This document shows, in pieces, positions 25,406 to 34,393 of a stretch of 64,000 bases of DNA (the first letter of the stretch is position 1; each line of letters opens with the position of its first letter). The stretch is from Sunxiuqinia elliptica (lineage in GTDB: Bacteria; Bacteroidota; Bacteroidia; Bacteroidales; Prolixibacteraceae). The notes below the pieces were generated by a model, which saw nothing but the letters and a program-made list of their open reading frames with translations, had not been told where the DNA came from and searched no databases. The translations under genes and the position numbers were made by a program. The stretch is from assembly GCF_900113005.1 (NCBI RefSeq), contig NZ_FONW01000011.1, positions 1 to 64,000 of the forward strand. Reading direction: 5' to 3'.

Positions 25406-26881
25406 TCATTTCAAGTCAACATCCCATTCCTTATATGCTTCTTCGGATAATCCAAAGTATCGTTGATTAAACTGAGTGTAGTTAAAAGAAGTATGAAAAT
25501 GGGTTACCAGAAAGTTCTCCGGGTCATCTTGCTTTCCCTCAAGTTTTTCATGGCCTTGAATACAATACACTGTTAAAGGATCCATCGTCTTATCTATGGT
25601 AGAAAGCATAAGGGTTTCCATCCCCATCCCCCAAGTGAATACCATTTTTCGGTCAACTTGCTCTGACTTTATTAAAAGTTTTTTGCCAGACTCCTGATTT
25701 GCTTGATGAACAATCTCTTTTAAATAATCAATTCGTCCGTGGTAAAGCCCCCTGACATCCCCTATTCTCTCCAAGCCCACAAGCATAACAATCAGGGTTG
25801 TACCTGCCAGTAAAACGCCCTTTATACGATTACGCTTCAAAGCTGAAACTCCCTCAGCAAAAGCAATCCCTGAAAAAAATACCATTGGTAGAAATATTTT
25901 TTCCATCTGCATGTTGGCATCTCCCTTTTTAAAAGAGGTGCAAGCCACAATAAAATAAACCACCACAGAAACAACTATAAGTAGACTACTCATCCAGCCT
26001 CGCTTTCGAAGAGCAAGAAGAATTACTGCGGCAATAAAGAGCAAGCTCGCTATCAGGTATAATCGCTCAAAATGATTTGAAAAGAATTTGTATGGATAAT
26101 AATCACTTAACTCCTGCAGTATCAAAAATGGAGAGCTCAAAAGATTGCCATATAAACTACTATGGTGCGTACTGTTTTCGCCCAATAGAACTTTCTGGCC
26201 AAAAGTTACAAGAACAATTACTAGCGCAAAAACCGGATACCAAGAAAACTTTGATTGATGAAAAACTGAAAAGAAAAGTACCACAAACACAAGCGAAAAA
26301 AGAGCAATGGGATGCGTGTAATACCCAAAAGCAACAAGTAAGAGTGTCACTAAGAGTTGCAGAACAAGCTTCTTTTTACCCGCCATTTTCATCTCAAAAA
26401 ATACCAAAGATGCGTACAATAAGCTACTGTTTAAAAGCGCAATTGTACTTTCTGACGTTGGCCTAAAATAACTTTCGGCAACACCAAGTAGCGTAAAGGC
26501 AATAATCGCAAATCCGGCAGGGATGTTTTTCAACAACTTAACAACAATAAGGAAATAGCTATATCGTATTAATACAAATGAAACCGAATACAACGAAATC
26601 AAAAGCTTTAATGATACTCCGAGCTTAACACCCAAGACAACCAGCACTTGATTAATCACAGTCGTATATCTTGGCCCCGCAATAAAAAAATTTTCTTTAT
26701 TTATAATATTGAAAAGATAATAAGCCGGATCTGTTATTAAAACCCGACTACTTGCATCAATTAGACTCCATATAGCAAAGACCAAAAAAAACAAATGCCC
26801 TACATTTTCAAAGCTAAAATAGGGAATGATATCTTTCCAAACTTTTCTATTAGAGTTCTCCTCAGATTCTTTTGTGTTCAT
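25406..26881 (-). CDS. polytopic membrane protein, possible GT-C type
   Basis: 491 aa with about ten hydrophobic helices, starting after a ~20-residue polar N-terminus (MNTKESEENSNRK). A long loop between the first helices (residues ~45-75) and a soluble C-terminus (~390-491) fit a GT-C-like layout, but I see no diagnostic motif. It is convergent with the DUF2079 gene (1-nt gap) and divergent from the 755-aa membrane protein. Function unknown; cell-surface glycan or lipid work is inferred from neighbours. Confidence 0.6.
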   Translation of the reverse strand: MNTKESEENSNRKVWKDIIPYFSFENVGHLFFLVFAIWSLIDASSRVLITDPAYYLFNIINKENFFIAGPRYTTVINQVLVVLGVKLGVSLKLLISLYSVSFVLIRYSYFLIVVKLLKNIPAGFAIIAFTLLGVAESYFRPTSESTIALLNSSLLYASLVFFEMKMAGKKKLVLQLLVTLLLVAFGYYTHPIALFSLVFVVLFFSVFHQSKFSWYPVFALVIVLVTFGQKVLLGENSTHHSSLYGNLLSSPFLILQELSDYYPYKFFSNHFERLYLIASLLFIAAVILLALRKRGWMSSLLIVVSVVVYFIVACTSFKKGDANMQMEKIFLPMVFFSGIAFAEGVSALKRNRIKGVLLAGTTLIVMLVGLERIGDVRGLYHGRIDYLKEIVHQANQESGKKLLIKSEQVDRKMVFTWGMGMETLMLSTIDKTMDPLTVYCIQGHEKLEGKQDDPENFLVTHFHTSFNYTQFNQRYFGLSEEAYKEWDVDLK

Positions 26882-27018
26882 TTTCTTTTGTGTTTATCCT
26901 AATGTAGCATCTCAGCCAACACAAAGATGTTTGATTATTTACTAAAAACAATATTTTCATTTATGATGACTTCCCGAAAATTCGTTTCTTTAATGTTTAA
27001 TATTCAACTTAAGATATA

Positions 27019-29286
27019 ATGAAAAAGGACTGGTTAGGTAGTATTTTACTTATTGCAATAACTGCATCCATTATTTTCCTTCTGTTTTCTCCCGTCTTAA
27101 AACATCCGAATGGTTTTTTATTTTCAAAATCGGTTGACCCCTTAAAAAGCTATTACAATTTTTCCTACTACCTAAAGTACGATTCAGGTATCCGCCATGA
27201 TGGCATCAACTACCCTTACGGTGATCATTTACAATACATCAATTCGCACCCCATTTATGTCACGGTCCTTAAATTCGTCGATAAGCACATTTATCCGATT
27301 GCTGATTATGGAGTTGGCATTTTGAACTTAACAATGATCCTTTCATTTTTGATTGGAATGCCCCTACTGTACCTGATTTTAAGACGTTTTAAGCTACCAG
27401 CCTGGTACGCGTTTATAACAGCCCTGCTCATCGGTTTTCTAACACCTCAGTTTGACCGAATACATGGGCATTTTGAAATGGTTTATTGGTTTTTTATTCC
27501 CTTGTTTTGGTACTTGCTCATCCGCTACCGGGAGCAAAAGAAGCCCGTTTTATGGGGAATTTGCTTGCTCCTTTCGGGAATTATCGGAGGATTCATCAGT
27601 GCTTATTTTGTCGCATTTTATGCGATCCTATTAATCGGCGTTCTTATAGCAGATCTGTGGTTTGCCCGAAAACACTTAAAACCTCAGCTAAAATCATTTG
27701 CTTACTTATTTGCTTTGGCTGTCATTCCCATTTTGGCCGTGAAAGGCCTAGTGGGACTAACCGACTGGGTTAGTGATCGGCCAACTAATCCCTACGGATT
27801 CTATGTCTATCATGCCAATGTCTTCAGTATATTTTTACCATCAGAATTTCCATTGAAGGGATTTTTATCCAAGTATCTGGACTTAAGCTTCCAGTGGGAA
27901 GGCCGAGCTTTTGTTGGCACTCCCGCCACCATTATTGCCTGCATCCTGATCCTTATCGCCCCCATTGCCTGGCTAAGTCGCAAAAAACCTGACTGGAGTT
28001 TTTTCTTTCAGGACAAGAGTTACCAACCATACCTCCTCGCCGGAACATTAATTCTACTTTTTTCCATGTGTTTCCCGTTTAAATGGGGCTTTGGTTTTTT
28101 ACTGGATCTGCTTCCTCCGGTTAAGCAATTCCGCGCGTTGGGACGTTTTTCATGGCTCTTTTATTACATTTTCACTGTTTATTCAGCATTGATCATTTTC
28201 CATTTTTTTAAGAACCTAAAGGCCCAAAAACGACGAATTTTGGCCTATTCCGTTTTAGTCGCCGTGTTTTTATCCTGGGGATTCAGTGCAAAATACAATG
28301 TCGATCGAGGAACTCGAGGCTTATTCAATGTAAATGATAAATTGAGTTCCAATCATGACGATTTTTTAAATCGTTTTGTTGAAACGAAGGTTGATGTAAA
28401 CCAATTTCAGGCGATTTTTGCCCTCCCCTTTGCCAGTACCTGTGGCGATAAACTTCTTTTTGAGCATGGCATGACCGCTTTAGGTGAAGCGATGAAATGC
28501 TCCTACCACACGGGCATTCCTTTGGTACAAAGTTTCTCTCCCCGCTTATCATTTACTCAAGCTTTAAGCAGCATTCAATTATTAGCTGACTCGGCAATAC
28601 AAAAAAGCCGCCTGGATGATATGAATGATAAGCCCCTTCTACTGATAACCACCAAACAGGAACTAAATGAACAGGAAAACTGGCTGGTTTCTCAGGCGAC
28701 CAAGTTTTGGGAAGACCAATACATTACCATGAGTATTCTTCCAGTTCAGGTTTTAAAAACAAGCCATCAAAACTGGAAAAAACATGCCCTTGAGCTAAGT
28801 CATAAACTGGATTGCCCTCAAGAGCTTTGTACTGATACGCTGTCGGACTTAATCTACTACAATGGATTTGAGCAATTACCAGCAAAAAATACCTTCACCG
28901 GAGAAGGGGCAATGTATCAGCGTCGAGGCACGATGGAAGTGCTGAACCAAACATTGCCGATAAATTCTGGCCTTGCAGACTTGTCCTTTTGGCTCTACTT
29001 TGACACCCGGCATTATGATATGCCTCAACCGACCCTTACGATATGGGACCAAGCAGGAAATCAAATTTTGAAACAAAAACTGAATAACCGCCAAAACCAT
29101 AATGTTTACCACAATTGGGTGCGCATTTCAACGCAATTCGAAGCTCATCCCAACTATCGGTACCAGCTCACGGTAAAAGGGAAATATACCTGTATTGATG
29201 ATCTTTTAATAAAACCACTAAAATCAAATGTTCTCATCAAGAAAGAGAATCAGCAGAACTTAGTCAACAACTTCATTTTGCAATAA
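27019..29286 (+). CDS. large membrane protein (GT-C/YfhO-like) with C-terminal jelly-roll
   Basis: 755 aa. The first ~430 residues carry about eleven membrane helices. The loop after helix 1 includes DPLKSYYNF, RHDGINYPYGD and NSHP, typical of GT-C or YfhO-like proteins, where such acidic residues are catalytic or lipid-phosphate binding. After residue ~620 a soluble beta-rich domain ends in YTCIDDLLIKPLK, similar in style to the end of the DUF2079 protein at 25404. A role in surface polysaccharide or protein glycosylation is inferred. Confidence 0.65.
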   Translation: MKKDWLGSILLIAITASIIFLLFSPVLKHPNGFLFSKSVDPLKSYYNFSYYLKYDSGIRHDGINYPYGDHLQYINSHPIYVTVLKFVDKHIYPIADYGVGILNLTMILSFLIGMPLLYLILRRFKLPAWYAFITALLIGFLTPQFDRIHGHFEMVYWFFIPLFWYLLIRYREQKKPVLWGICLLLSGIIGGFISAYFVAFYAILLIGVLIADLWFARKHLKPQLKSFAYLFALAVIPILAVKGLVGLTDWVSDRPTNPYGFYVYHANVFSIFLPSEFPLKGFLSKYLDLSFQWEGRAFVGTPATIIACILILIAPIAWLSRKKPDWSFFFQDKSYQPYLLAGTLILLFSMCFPFKWGFGFLLDLLPPVKQFRALGRFSWLFYYIFTVYSALIIFHFFKNLKAQKRRILAYSVLVAVFLSWGFSAKYNVDRGTRGLFNVNDKLSSNHDDFLNRFVETKVDVNQFQAIFALPFASTCGDKLLFEHGMTALGEAMKCSYHTGIPLVQSFSPRLSFTQALSSIQLLADSAIQKSRLDDMNDKPLLLITTKQELNEQENWLVSQATKFWEDQYITMSILPVQVLKTSHQNWKKHALELSHKLDCPQELCTDTLSDLIYYNGFEQLPAKNTFTGEGAMYQRRGTMEVLNQTLPINSGLADLSFWLYFDTRHYDMPQPTLTIWDQAGNQILKQKLNNRQNHNVYHNWVRISTQFEAHPNYRYQLTVKGKYTCIDDLLIKPLKSNVLIKKENQQNLVNNFILQ

Positions 29287-29352
29287 CTATTCGCATTCAA
29301 ACTAAAAAGCGAAAACACTTGTTTAAACAAGCTTTACCTGTATGATTAAGGT

Positions 29353-29382
29353 TTTGAAATTTCAACTGATCGGTTAACTTTG
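29353..29382 (+). promoter_or_regulatory. Bacteroidota promoter, TTTG (-33) and TAACTTTG (-7)
   Basis: TTTG at 29353-29356 and TAACTTTG at 29375-29382 are spaced by 18 nt, matching the Bacteroidota sigma-ABfr consensus. Because a TTG at 29380 overlaps the -7 box, translation of the downstream gene more likely starts at the ATG at 29398. Confidence 0.6.
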
Positions 29383-29397
29383 AAAAAAAACGACTCA

Positions 29398-31617
29398 ATG
29401 GCTAAATCGCTTGTAAATTCGAATGCTAAGTTTGGGACTATGCCGGTTTTTCTAACGGCTTTATCCACTATTTTGGGAGCTATTTTGTTTCTTCGTTTTG
29501 GCTGGGCTGTTGGTCAGGTTGGCTTCTGGGGAGTGATTGGCATCATCATAATAGGGCACATCATAACTATTCCGACAGCTTTTGCTGTTGCCGAAATAGC
29601 CACCAACCAACGCGTACAGGGCGGTGGAGCTTATTACATCATATCGCGATCATTCGGATTAAATATTGGCGGAGCTATTGGGCTTGCGCTTTTCTTTTCG
29701 CAGGCAATTTCAGTAGCCTTCTATGTCATTGCCTTTGGCGAAGCATTTGAGCCACTCATCAACTATCTTAACGATCATTACCAGTTAGGGATTGAAGATC
29801 GGCGTTGGATTTCCTTACCATCTATGGGGATTCTTTCGTTGATCATTCTGACCAAGGGAGCCAACATGGGCATGAAAGCCCTTTACCTGGTGGTAACTAT
29901 TTTGCTATTTTCATTGCTGTTTTTCTTTGCCGGCGATTCTCCCATCAAGCCTCATGAGGTTCATTTTCATTCTCATGTTCCCGACAACCTGAATTTCTTC
30001 TTTGTTTTTACCATTATCTTTCCTGCTTTTACCGGGCTCGCGGCAGGACTAGGTCTTTCAGGAGATTTAAAAGACCCCAAAAAATCAATTCCGCGGGGAA
30101 CCTTGTGGGCAACCATTGCCGGTATGTTGGTTTATATTGCTGCTGCTTATAAGTTTACCATCTCGGCAAGCCCCGAAGACTTGGTTGCCGACCAACTCAT
30201 TATGCAACGTATTTCGGCTTGGGGCCCCATTATCCCAATTGGGCTGGCTGCTGCTTCATTAAGCTCTGCGCTCGGGTCAATCATGGTGGCACCACGCACC
30301 TTGCAAGCGATTGGCTACGATGACATTTTCCCCCAGAAATGGCTTAACCGATGGTTTGCCAAGGGAACTAAAACAAATAACGAGCCCATCAACGGCTCCA
30401 TCGTCACCATTATCATCGCCTTTTTCTTTATCCTTATTGGCGATATTAACTTTGTGGCGCAAATCATCTCCATGTTTTTCATGGTAACCTATGCCGCTAT
30501 TTGTATGGTTTCTTTTCTGGAGCACTTTGCAGCCGATCCTGCTTACCGGCCTACATTTCGCAGCAAATGGTACATTTCGTTAATTGGAGCCATCTTTTCC
30601 TTCTGGATCATGTTTCAGATGAACGCCATTTATGCCGCCTTTTCTATCATCATCATGGCAATGATCTACTTTGCAATCACTTATCACAGTAATGAAAGGC
30701 GAGGATTAAACAAATTGTTTCGGGGCGTAGTTTTTCAGATGAGCCGTCAATTACAGATTTTTGCTCAGCGAGCCGACAAAGAAGATCGCGAAGTAAGCTG
30801 GCGTCCTTTTGGAGTCTGCATTTCGCACGACACCTTCAAACGACGGAGCGCTTTTGACGTTATGCGATGGATCTCTTACAAGTATGGCTTTGGCACTTAC
30901 ATTCACTTCATCAAAGGTTATTTGAATGAAGGAACAACTGAAGCCTCCAAAGAATCGCTAAAAAGATTAATCAACCTGGCACATGGCAGTAAAAACAGGG
31001 TTTACCTGGATACCATCATATCTCCCTCCTACACTTCAGCCATTGCGCAGGTCGTCCAGTTATCAGGCATTTCCGGAAAAGGAAATAACCTAATCCTTTT
31101 TGAGTTTTCACGCACAGAGCCGGAAACCCTGCAAGAGATTCTGCCCAACTATAAGATGATCGAATCGGCTGGCTTCGATGTATGTATTCTGAATACTTCC
31201 TACAAAAGCTTTGGCTATAAGCGGGAGCTGCATATTTGGATTAGACCGGATGATTTCGAGAATGCCAACCTCATGATTTTGCTGGGCTATATCATTCTGG
31301 GACATCCGGACTGGAAAAAAGGACTGATCAAAATTTTTGCTCTTTTTCCTGAAGAACATGTCGTTGATAAGCGACAACAATTGCTGGATCTGGTAAAAGA
31401 AGGAAGGCTTCCGATTAGCCCATCCAATATCGAAATGGTTCCCTACGAAAAGCACACGCAAAAGCAAGTTGTATCCTCTTATTCACAAGATGCAGACCTC
31501 ACTCTTATTGGGTTTAGAAATGAGATGCTTAAAGGTAGTCTGGAGTTCTTTGAAGGCTACAACGACCTTGGTAATATTTTGTTTGTTAGTGCCAATAAGG
31601 CTAAGGATATCGAATAA
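29398..31617 (+). CDS. SLC12-like amino acid/cation-chloride carrier
   Basis: 739 aa. The APC-superfamily core of about twelve helices spans residues ~15-430 (FGTMPVFLTALSTILGAILFLRFGW; QGGGAYYIISRSFG). The start and helix pattern resemble bacterial members of the cation-chloride cotransporter group. The final ~280 residues are a cytoplasmic domain with alternating alpha/beta segments (RPFGVCISHDTF; NLILFEFSRTEPETL; DADLTLIGFRNE), as in the CCC regulatory C-terminus. It probably moves K+, Na+ and/or Cl-, or amino acids; the ions cannot be read. The ATG at 29398 is preferred on promoter grounds. Confidence 0.82.
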   Translation: MAKSLVNSNAKFGTMPVFLTALSTILGAILFLRFGWAVGQVGFWGVIGIIIIGHIITIPTAFAVAEIATNQRVQGGGAYYIISRSFGLNIGGAIGLALFFSQAISVAFYVIAFGEAFEPLINYLNDHYQLGIEDRRWISLPSMGILSLIILTKGANMGMKALYLVVTILLFSLLFFFAGDSPIKPHEVHFHSHVPDNLNFFFVFTIIFPAFTGLAAGLGLSGDLKDPKKSIPRGTLWATIAGMLVYIAAAYKFTISASPEDLVADQLIMQRISAWGPIIPIGLAAASLSSALGSIMVAPRTLQAIGYDDIFPQKWLNRWFAKGTKTNNEPINGSIVTIIIAFFFILIGDINFVAQIISMFFMVTYAAICMVSFLEHFAADPAYRPTFRSKWYISLIGAIFSFWIMFQMNAIYAAFSIIIMAMIYFAITYHSNERRGLNKLFRGVVFQMSRQLQIFAQRADKEDREVSWRPFGVCISHDTFKRRSAFDVMRWISYKYGFGTYIHFIKGYLNEGTTEASKESLKRLINLAHGSKNRVYLDTIISPSYTSAIAQVVQLSGISGKGNNLILFEFSRTEPETLQEILPNYKMIESAGFDVCILNTSYKSFGYKRELHIWIRPDDFENANLMILLGYIILGHPDWKKGLIKIFALFPEEHVVDKRQQLLDLVKEGRLPISPSNIEMVPYEKHTQKQVVSSYSQDADLTLIGFRNEMLKGSLEFFEGYNDLGNILFVSANKAKDIE

Positions 31618-31634
31618 TTCCAAAGAATTCCTTT

Positions 31635-31642
31635 TATATTTG
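31635..31642 (+). promoter_or_regulatory. Bacteroidota -7 promoter element (TATATTTG)
   Basis: Exact TAnnTTTG match 26 nt before coaD; a purine-rich GAAGGA directly precedes the ATG. Confidence 0.45.
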
Positions 31643-31667
31643 GAGGTTTAAACAAAACCACGAAGGA

Positions 31668-32153
31668 ATGACAAAACGTATCGCTATATTTCCAGGGTCA
31701 TTTGATCCGTTTACAATTGGCCATGAAAGTATTGTTCGCCGGGCACTTCCTATGTTTGATAAAATCATCATCATGATTGGTTTTAATTCTAACAAGCAAT
31801 CTTTCTTTCCATTAGAAAAACGCTTGAAATGGATTAACCAGATTTTTGAAGATGAACCTAAAGTGGAAATTCAAAGTCATGAGGGACTAACGGTTGATTT
31901 CTGCAAGCAAGTTAATGCGAATTACATTTTAAGGGGATTACGTACCTCTGCAGATTTCGAATACGAGCGTGCCATCGCCCAGGTCAATAAAAAAATGCAC
32001 CCTGAACTGGAGACCGTTTTCCTTCTGACAATGCCAGAGCACACTCCTGTCAATTCATCAATCGTTCGCGATATTATTTTGCACGGAGGAGATGCCAGCA
32101 TGTTTTTACCCCAAAAACTAAACATGGATGAATTTAAAAAAGATGAAGCTTAA
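31668..32153 (+). CDS. coaD: phosphopantetheine adenylyltransferase
   Basis: 161 aa, the fourth enzyme of CoA synthesis, adenylating 4'-phosphopantetheine with ATP. The nucleotidyltransferase motif is FPGSFDPFTIGHE (TxGH with His19), with LRGLRTSADFEYE and the C-terminal NSSIVRDI also typical. Full length for the family. The next gene begins within its last 11 nt, so the two are co-transcribed. Confidence 0.96.
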   Translation: MTKRIAIFPGSFDPFTIGHESIVRRALPMFDKIIIMIGFNSNKQSFFPLEKRLKWINQIFEDEPKVEIQSHEGLTVDFCKQVNANYILRGLRTSADFEYERAIAQVNKKMHPELETVFLLTMPEHTPVNSSIVRDIILHGGDASMFLPQKLNMDEFKKDEA

Positions 32154-33567
32154 AACCCTCCTTCTTTTTTTTGTTGTAGCATTATCGCTTCAAGTCATTG
32201 CTCAGTCACCACAGTCGGTAATCATAACCGGGACAGCTCCTGACTACCGCAATTACGAAATTCAGCTTTACCGCTACGCTGACGCTATTTCCAAAACAAA
32301 AAAACTTGTTAGCACGATAAACATTGATGCTGAAGGCTACTTTCATTCCACAGCCAAACTAAGTGCGACGACCTATTGTTTTGCAGATTTTGATGCTTAC
32401 CGAGCGTTTATCTACCTTGAACCAGGCAAAGAATATGAGTTGGTTTTTCCGCCGTTGAAACAAATACCTGCCAGCCAAAAACGAAATCCTTTCTTTCAGG
32501 CCGAGGAAACAGCCTTTGCGTTAAAAAACAGTTCTGCTGATGATTTAAATCGGCAAATTCAACAATTTGAACTGGCTTATTTGAAAGAAGAAAGTCGCTA
32601 TTTCAACCAAATTTTCAACCTACAATCCAAAGCGGCGGTCGATTCATTAAAGGCAAACCTGTCTAAACAATTTTCGCAATCCAACAATACTTATTTTAAC
32701 CAATACCTATTTTACCGGACGGCATTTGCTGAATATGCGCTGCATCAAGGGCAATCTGAATCATTTGTCCGGAACTATTTTATTGGCCATCAGCCCGACT
32801 TGCTCATTCCGTCCTGCCACCGGCTGTTTCACCAGCTTTTTAATGACTATTTCACTTTTGAAAGTAACCAAATTCGAGGAACAGAGTTTAAACGGCTCGT
32901 TGCCCGGGCAGATTTGAATGGCATTGAGGCCTATTTTGCAAACAAAAAGCAATGGAATACCAACTTGAGTCAGCTCGTTATTCTTCAATCCATCCACGAT
33001 GCGTATTCTCAAGGCCAGTTTTCGCAGGGAAGTTTACTTCGCCTACTCGACACCATTGGAGCAAGCACTTGGCCCACGGATAAAAAACAGATTGCCAAAC
33101 GATTGAAGGAAAGACTTACTTATCTTAAAGCAGGAAGTGACGCTCCAACCATTAAGCTCACTGATTTTTCAGGAGTAAGCCAACCACTAAGCAGTTTCAA
33201 AGGCAAATACATTTACCTGAATTTCACACGGGTGGCCAATCCGATTTGTCGCCAACACCTTGATCAGCTTAAACAAGCAGGTGACCTTCTGAAACAACAG
33301 GTTCAAATATTAAACTTGATTTTACCCGAAGAAGCCAGCAAAAAAGAACTGATCCTACAACAAAACTGGCCTGGTGAGTTCTTCATCATCGACGAGCAAG
33401 CTGCGGATACCTATCGGGTAACCACACTTCCAATGGCCTACCTGATTGATCCATCGGGTAAACTAGCCATGTCTCCGGCTCCCAATCCGCTTGATGGCTT
33501 CGAGCAACAGTTTTTAAACCTGCTGAAGCAAAACCGACTTAACGAATTGCGCCAGCAAGGAAAGTAA
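32143..33567 (+). CDS. TlpA-like thioredoxin-fold exported protein without CXXC
   Basis: Start ATG at 32143 (MKLKTLLLFFVVALSLQV) gives a signal peptide and 474 aa; it overlaps coaD by 11 nt. The first ~320 residues are a helical region common in Bacteroidota TlpA-like proteins. The C-terminal thioredoxin-like domain begins GSDAPTIKLTDFSG and contains FKGKYIYLNF. Where CXXC is expected the sequence is ANPICRQH, with a single Cys, so disulfide reductase activity is unlikely. The cis-Pro loop is kept (VTTLPMAYLIDPSG). It may be a binding or scaffolding protein of the periplasm. Confidence 0.8.
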   Translation: MKLKTLLLFFVVALSLQVIAQSPQSVIITGTAPDYRNYEIQLYRYADAISKTKKLVSTINIDAEGYFHSTAKLSATTYCFADFDAYRAFIYLEPGKEYELVFPPLKQIPASQKRNPFFQAEETAFALKNSSADDLNRQIQQFELAYLKEESRYFNQIFNLQSKAAVDSLKANLSKQFSQSNNTYFNQYLFYRTAFAEYALHQGQSESFVRNYFIGHQPDLLIPSCHRLFHQLFNDYFTFESNQIRGTEFKRLVARADLNGIEAYFANKKQWNTNLSQLVILQSIHDAYSQGQFSQGSLLRLLDTIGASTWPTDKKQIAKRLKERLTYLKAGSDAPTIKLTDFSGVSQPLSSFKGKYIYLNFTRVANPICRQHLDQLKQAGDLLKQQVQILNLILPEEASKKELILQQNWPGEFFIIDEQAADTYRVTTLPMAYLIDPSGKLAMSPAPNPLDGFEQQFLNLLKQNRLNELRQQGK

Positions 33568-33615
33568 AATTGGACTTTTGATTTTTGGATAACAGACGCT
33601 CAGATCTTCAGACGA

Positions 33616-33655
33616 TTTGAAACAAGTTCAAACTATTTCAAACAACTTCGAACAG
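33616..33655. repeat. four 10-bp degenerate tandem repeats
   Basis: TTTGAAACAA, GTTCAAACTA, TTTCAAACAA and CTTCGAACAG follow each other with an exact 10-bp period. They lie in the spacer between the convergent TlpA-like and Nudix genes. A helical-period repeat could curve DNA, or may simply be a decayed minisatellite. Confidence 0.5.
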
Positions 33656-33714
33656 CTAAAACAAACCGATAGAAACAACAGGAACCGCAGAAACCCAATT
33701 GATACATTTCGAGT

Positions 33715-34359
33715 TCAGGAACTAATTTCAATAGCTTGTCCCATATAATGACCCAGAAGCTCTTTCAAGTTCCCGAAAGTGTTCCTATAAACCATTTCTA
33801 GTTGACTTGGCGTAAGCCAGCAAACCTCCTCGATTTGCTCTTCGGTTTGCGGAGCAAGCTTTTCATTGCCTGCATAGCTCATCTCAAACCAATGTGTTTC
33901 CTTCAACACCCAATTGTTCGTCTCTTTAATGTATGGAGACCGATAGATATGAAAAGTTGAAGGAAGCTTTTTAACCACCTGCAAAGCATGAATTCCACAT
34001 TCTTCTTCCACCTCACGAACGGCAGCCAAGTCAGGAGTCTCTCCTTGCTCTATTTTGCCCTTTGGAAGATCCCACTTACCAAACCGTTTGATAAAAAGTA
34101 ATTTACCATTGGCATTTCGAACAATTCCCCCAGCTGCATCAATTCGCGTTAACTGCTCCCGCAAAAAGCTCAGCAAATCGACTTTTTTTGAGCTAAGAAA
34201 CAGTTTTACAACACATTCAGTTTTTTCAAGTTTTGAAAGCATCAAAAAAAGCGTTTCAACATCTTCTATTTCAACGAATTGATCAATGTTATCTTTTAAT
34301 GAATTCTTAATTTTAGGGTTCCAAAGTAGCTGGTGGTCATTGAAAAAAACTTTGTACAT
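33715..34359 (-). CDS. Nudix hydrolase
   Basis: 214 aa. The Nudix box runs from Gly101 to Ile123 (GKIEQGETPDLAAV then REVEEECGI), matching Gx5Ex7REUxEExGU. The first ~75 residues are a family-specific N-terminal extension. It hydrolyses a nucleoside diphosphate linked to another group; the substrate is unknown. Its start codon overlaps the pyrE promoter, so the divergent pair shares 34 bp between starts. Confidence 0.9.
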   Translation of the reverse strand: MYKVFFNDHQLLWNPKIKNSLKDNIDQFVEIEDVETLFLMLSKLEKTECVVKLFLSSKKVDLLSFLREQLTRIDAAGGIVRNANGKLLFIKRFGKWDLPKGKIEQGETPDLAAVREVEEECGIHALQVVKKLPSTFHIYRSPYIKETNNWVLKETHWFEMSYAGNEKLAPQTEEQIEEVCWLTPSQLEMVYRNTFGNLKELLGHYMGQAIEISS

Positions 34360-34362
34360 TTG
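34355..34362 (+). promoter_or_regulatory. Bacteroidota -7 promoter element of pyrE (TACATTTG)
   Basis: Exact TAnnTTTG match 31 nt before the pyrE ATG; it includes the start codon of the divergent Nudix gene. Confidence 0.5.
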
Positions 34363-34393
34363 TCGTTAAATTCAGTTATAAACTTTTAAGATT

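Noticed and set aside
26077-26466. 129-codon frame opposite the 491-aa membrane protein
   Set aside because: Entirely inside that gene on the other strand; charged, repetitive translation typical of an antisense shadow of membrane helices.
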